A model generated the notes under the pieces. It was not told the DNA's origin, made no database searches, and saw only the letters and a list, made by a program, of their open reading frames with translations. Of a DNA stretch of 16,238 bases, positions 13,561-16,238 are shown one piece after another. Source of the stretch: JAGOPB01 sp964606295 (GTDB lineage Bacteria > Patescibacteriota > Minisyncoccia > Phycocordibacterales > UBA9973); the NCBI GenBank assembly GCA_964606295.1, contig CAZSFR010000019.1:1-16238 (forward strand). The letters are read 5' to 3'. Within the stretch, counting starts at the first letter, position 1. Each line of letters opens with the position of its first letter. Both the position numbers and the translations under genes were made by a program.

Positions 13561-14379
13561 ATGCTCGAAGAATTCGGAAAGAAAATTAAACAAATAAAAA
13601 GGCTGCCAAAATATGCAGTGCTGGCACTTCTTCTGGGACACGGCAAACTTGAAGCACAGACAAGTGATACCCACGTCCAGCTGGGTGACGGCACATCTAT
13701 CGAAGTCACGCAGTCAGAGGTAACATTTTTTGGCATGTATATAGAGCAGATTCGGAGTGACACGAAAAAGCTAATCGAACAGAAAGTGTCCATACAGGCA
13801 AAGACCAAGGAATATGTGGATGTACAATCTTTATATGCCTCGTCAAAATCTGACATAGAAGAAGCTGTTCTAAAAGCCGGAAACTTTTTTAAAGGAACGA
13901 AAAAACAAGAAGATGCTGAGAAAGAACTCTCTTCCTTTACTCTCAAAAAAGCAGAATCCGAAATGAAGGATTTTTTTGAGAGCTACGAAAGACAGAATGA
14001 GAAAAGTGGTAAGAAATTGTCGGCAGAAGAAGCGACGAAGCTTTTTCGTAAATATCTTTCAATAAGTGCCGGTGTAGAAAACCTTGAGCGCGCATATAGC
14101 GTGATCGAGCAGTGCCTTCGCGATGGACCTGTCGCTGAAGCAAAACTTGAGAAGAAGAACAAAGGCCCACAGCAGGATGGCGCTATCGAATGGTCAACAA
14201 CACACGATATTGATACGTTCGTCGGACTCTATTTCAAAATGTTAGTACTCAAAGAAGAATTGGAAACAGCAGGCATCGAAAGCGATATGCTCGAAAGTAC
14301 GATTGATTTCATGAAGCAGACACTTCGCGACGGCGGTATCGAGATTATCGGCGAGCAATCGCTTGCTGAAAAAGAATAG
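13561..14379 (+). CDS. Hypothetical helical protein, 272 residues, possibly exported
   Basis: I do not recognise a family. A basic N-terminus (KKIKQIKRLPK) is followed by a short hydrophobic run (YAVLALLLG, about 18-26) and LEAQTS, which could be a weak signal peptide with cleavage after AQ. The rest is highly charged and helical: long Lys/Glu-rich stretches at about 55-85 and 95-150 predict coiled coil. Residues 150-260 look like a helical bundle, including KLFRKYLSISAGVENLERAYSVIEQ. The protein begins 18 bases after the DUF4383-like gene and its stop codon abuts that of the convergent zinc-ribbon gene with no spacer and no terminator. A possible -10 (AACAAT, 13549-13554) lies six bases before the ATG. 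Confidence 0.7.
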   Translation: MLEEFGKKIKQIKRLPKYAVLALLLGHGKLEAQTSDTHVQLGDGTSIEVTQSEVTFFGMYIEQIRSDTKKLIEQKVSIQAKTKEYVDVQSLYASSKSDIEEAVLKAGNFFKGTKKQEDAEKELSSFTLKKAESEMKDFFESYERQNEKSGKKLSAEEATKLFRKYLSISAGVENLERAYSVIEQCLRDGPVAEAKLEKKNKGPQQDGAIEWSTTHDIDTFVGLYFKMLVLKEELETAGIESDMLESTIDFMKQTLRDGGIEIIGEQSLAEKE

Positions 14380-16104
14380 CTATATGACTGCTTTGAGGTA
14401 GTGTTCTTTGCAGTATATTTTTCTTCCATTATCAGGACAACCAGTCAAAAAATTGTTTTCACAAGATTCGTATGAGCATTTTGCCTCTCGGAAAATAGGT
14501 TGATTGCGAAGCGTCATGCGCTCTCTATGACGACAATTTGGGCATTTGTGTGGAATAGGTATATTGAAACGTTTGTAAAAACCGACTTCATCTGGAATGA
14601 CGCGGAACGCTGTTGTGCAATTTTTGATTTCATCACCTTTGTTTTCACATTCAATAATTTCGCTTGTGATTGTGTCGGATATCTCATCAATTGTGTTTGG
14701 GATAGATGCTGATGGCATAGATATTTGATAACTCCTCTCTTCCTTTTCTTTCCATACCATTCCTTGTGCTGTGACATCAGCTTTTGAAAGCGGGAAGATT
14801 TCCTGAGCAGTTGTCTCGTTGTATGCGAATGGTGACAGCTCGCTCGGGAAAAATTCTCCATAACTATACGTTTCTCCTGTTTTGGTGACATACGGCATTT
14901 CGCTCATGTGCGTGATAATTTTCGCACGCAAAGTCTCGTAGTCTTCTTTTGAATATTGTTTGTTCAAGATGCAATATTCTTTTTTGCGAAGTCCAATGCA
15001 CCCAAACATATTTTTCGATGTCATCACTTGCATCGAGTAGTCGATTTGTTGGTTTTCGTTCGGCACAAACCACGAGAACCTGATATCAGACCCTCCGTTG
15101 CCAGCTTGGAGCACCTCGTAGTGTCTCTCTACATTGTTGCCGAATTGTGTGTAGTCGTAGCTATCTTTCACATTTGGAGCGACGAGGTATTGGCTGTATC
15201 TCACATTCCAACCTTCATGGACAATCCATGAATGATGAGTATTGCGTGAGTTGTAGATATAATCTCCCGACACATCGTCAGTTTGCTTCTCATGCATGTA
15301 CTTATAAATTCCTTTTTGCAAAAAGTCTAGAACGCGACCTTTGATTTCCTCAAGATTTTCATGTGAAGAGAGTCCGAATTCAGCCAATTTGGCTTGATAC
15401 ATCTCTTTGCTTCCCATAGGTTCATTGAATATGCAGTAGCTTTGCTTGCGTAAGTTTGTGCAACCGAAGCAGTCGGTGCATCCACTACAGTCACGACAAA
15501 ACCACATATCTGATGAGCTTTCGCAGTCGATAGAATAGAATGCGCGGTAACAGTTTTGCAGATTGACTGACTCGTAGCACATTTCTGATTGGTCTATGAG
15601 GTTCGTATCGAAACAATTGCGAGAATTTTCTACTTCACAACCATAGGCGCAATCTTCGTCAAAGTCTGAATTGAACATGAGATACGAGTTTCGCATATCG
15701 AGCACCATGTTGTTGTATGGAGAATTCACCATGCGGGATTCGTCAACGATGAAATTGGCAACGAACGGCACGTCACGCATGAGATCGCGATACTGATCGA
15801 AAAATGGTCGAGAAAAGTCGTAGTCTCGTCCATAAATTGTTGCGTCGAACTCATCACTCCACCAACACTTTTGGCAAACGACTTTTTGTCCGCCATCCAC
15901 ACGATAGACTGAAAGAACGTCTTTTTTGCAAAGCTCGCACGTGCGCTTGTAAAGCGCGCGCTCATTTCTCCACGTGAGTCTTCGGACGAGCCTGCATGTT
16001 GGACAGAGGGTTGGCGGTGGTACGGTAAGCATCTGATAGAAATTGAAATCAGTTTCCTCGATTTCGAAATCATTTTTGCAATGTTGGCATTTTTTGGTTT
16101 CCAT
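14380..16104 (-). CDS. Large Cys-rich double zinc-ribbon protein of CPR type
   Basis: This 574-residue protein has zinc-ribbon modules at both ends and a Cys-rich core. The N-terminal module (about 6-82) has C6/C9, C34/C37, C56/C59 and C77/C80 as four CxxC pairs. The C-terminal module (about 509-569) repeats the same plan: FYKRFNIPIPHKCPNC matches FYQMLTVPPPTLCPTC, and MTLRN matches LTWRN. Between them, residues 151-224 carry cysteines about every 3-12 residues, as in a solenoid. FGCTNLRKQSYCIFNE (213-228) recurs as FGCIGLRKKEYCILNK (367-382), each followed by SKE.Y. Similar proteins are frequent in Parcubacteria genomes and are often given unreliable names; the function is unknown. The stop abuts that of the convergent gene at 14379. 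No enzyme motif is seen; metal-dependent nucleic-acid or protein binding is only a guess. Confidence 0.85.
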   Translation of the reverse strand: METKKCQHCKNDFEIEETDFNFYQMLTVPPPTLCPTCRLVRRLTWRNERALYKRTCELCKKDVLSVYRVDGGQKVVCQKCWWSDEFDATIYGRDYDFSRPFFDQYRDLMRDVPFVANFIVDESRMVNSPYNNMVLDMRNSYLMFNSDFDEDCAYGCEVENSRNCFDTNLIDQSEMCYESVNLQNCYRAFYSIDCESSSDMWFCRDCSGCTDCFGCTNLRKQSYCIFNEPMGSKEMYQAKLAEFGLSSHENLEEIKGRVLDFLQKGIYKYMHEKQTDDVSGDYIYNSRNTHHSWIVHEGWNVRYSQYLVAPNVKDSYDYTQFGNNVERHYEVLQAGNGGSDIRFSWFVPNENQQIDYSMQVMTSKNMFGCIGLRKKEYCILNKQYSKEDYETLRAKIITHMSEMPYVTKTGETYSYGEFFPSELSPFAYNETTAQEIFPLSKADVTAQGMVWKEKEERSYQISMPSASIPNTIDEISDTITSEIIECENKGDEIKNCTTAFRVIPDEVGFYKRFNIPIPHKCPNCRHRERMTLRNQPIFREAKCSYESCENNFLTGCPDNGRKIYCKEHYLKAVI

Positions 16105-16149
16105 AAATATATGATTATTGTCTCACAATTCATTTGTATCGGCTACATA

Positions 16150-16238
16150 TTAATTCGTTGCATGTTTTAGGAAGAAGCTTTGCGTGATGATGAAGAGGGA
16201 AAGTAGGGCTGCTGTGAGTTGGTGCGCACCGATAATGT
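16150..16238 (-). CDS. Possible C-terminal end of a membrane protein, cut by the window edge
   Basis: The minus strand reads open from the right edge for 28 codons to a TAA at 16150-16152. The end is hydrophobic (AALLSLFIITQSFFLKHATN), as in a last transmembrane helix plus short tail. It lies 45 bases upstream of the zinc-ribbon gene on the same strand. The fragment is too short to identify, and an open frame this short could occur by chance. Confidence 0.3.
   Translation of the reverse strand, partial: IIGAHQLTAALLSLFIITQSFFLKHATN

Overview
This window looks like a chromosome segment from a Candidate Phyla Radiation (Patescibacteria) bacterium, most likely a Parcubacteria-type lineage. This is inferred from gene content. 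The strongest marker is the long double zinc-ribbon/Cys-rich protein at 14380-16104, a type I know mainly from Parcubacteria. Other markers are a LysM-LysM-M23 peptidase with a non-standard first metal site, a shortened ribosomal protein S15, a DksA/TraR-like protein with a degraded zinc finger, and many lineage-restricted small proteins. TGA ends several genes (for example at 8302 and 10373), so the TGA-as-glycine code of Gracilibacteria/Absconditabacteria is not used. No tRNA, rRNA, CRISPR array, insertion sequence or prophage block is visible.

Layout. 1-373 is non-coding and leads into the M23 peptidase (374-1429), which ends in a strong terminator. A 2OG-Fe(II) oxygenase (1539-2384) converges on comM/yifB (2430-4004, minus), with a perfect 24-bp palindrome between them. 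Minus-strand genes follow: a DksA/TraR-like protein (4066-4446), a single-pass membrane protein (4495-5400) and pnp (5474-7615). An unrecognised plus-strand gene (7826-8302) converges on a minus-strand NYN-domain protein (8347-8859). Next come rpsO (9012-9248, minus) and, divergently, a Xer-type tyrosine recombinase (9456-10373). A minus-strand receiver-like protein (10510-10938) is divergent from a class I methyltransferase (11077-11727), which is tightly coupled to exonuclease III (11729-12499). The right part holds an unrecognised minus gene (12599-12964), a DUF4383-like membrane protein (13120-13542), an unrecognised helical protein (13561-14379) and the zinc-ribbon protein (14380-16104, minus). 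The tail of a further minus-strand gene may lie at the edge.

How it works together. Most genes appear to be single transcription units, each with its own promoter and hairpin terminator. The clearest exception is methyltransferase-exonuclease III, with one base between the genes. Functions centre on RNA and DNA upkeep (pnp, NYN, S15; ComM, Xer, ExoIII) and the envelope (M23, membrane proteins). A recurring signal is a sigma70-like -10 box only 6-8 bases before the start codon with no Shine-Dalgarno sequence, which points to leaderless mRNAs.

Most notable oddities: a diverged second copy of the exonuclease III C-terminal coding sequence just after its stop codon, the leaderless-promoter pattern, the degraded DksA zinc finger, the altered M23 zinc site, and the near mirror-image architecture of the zinc-ribbon protein. 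I did not find a clear multi-gene defence or biosynthetic system.
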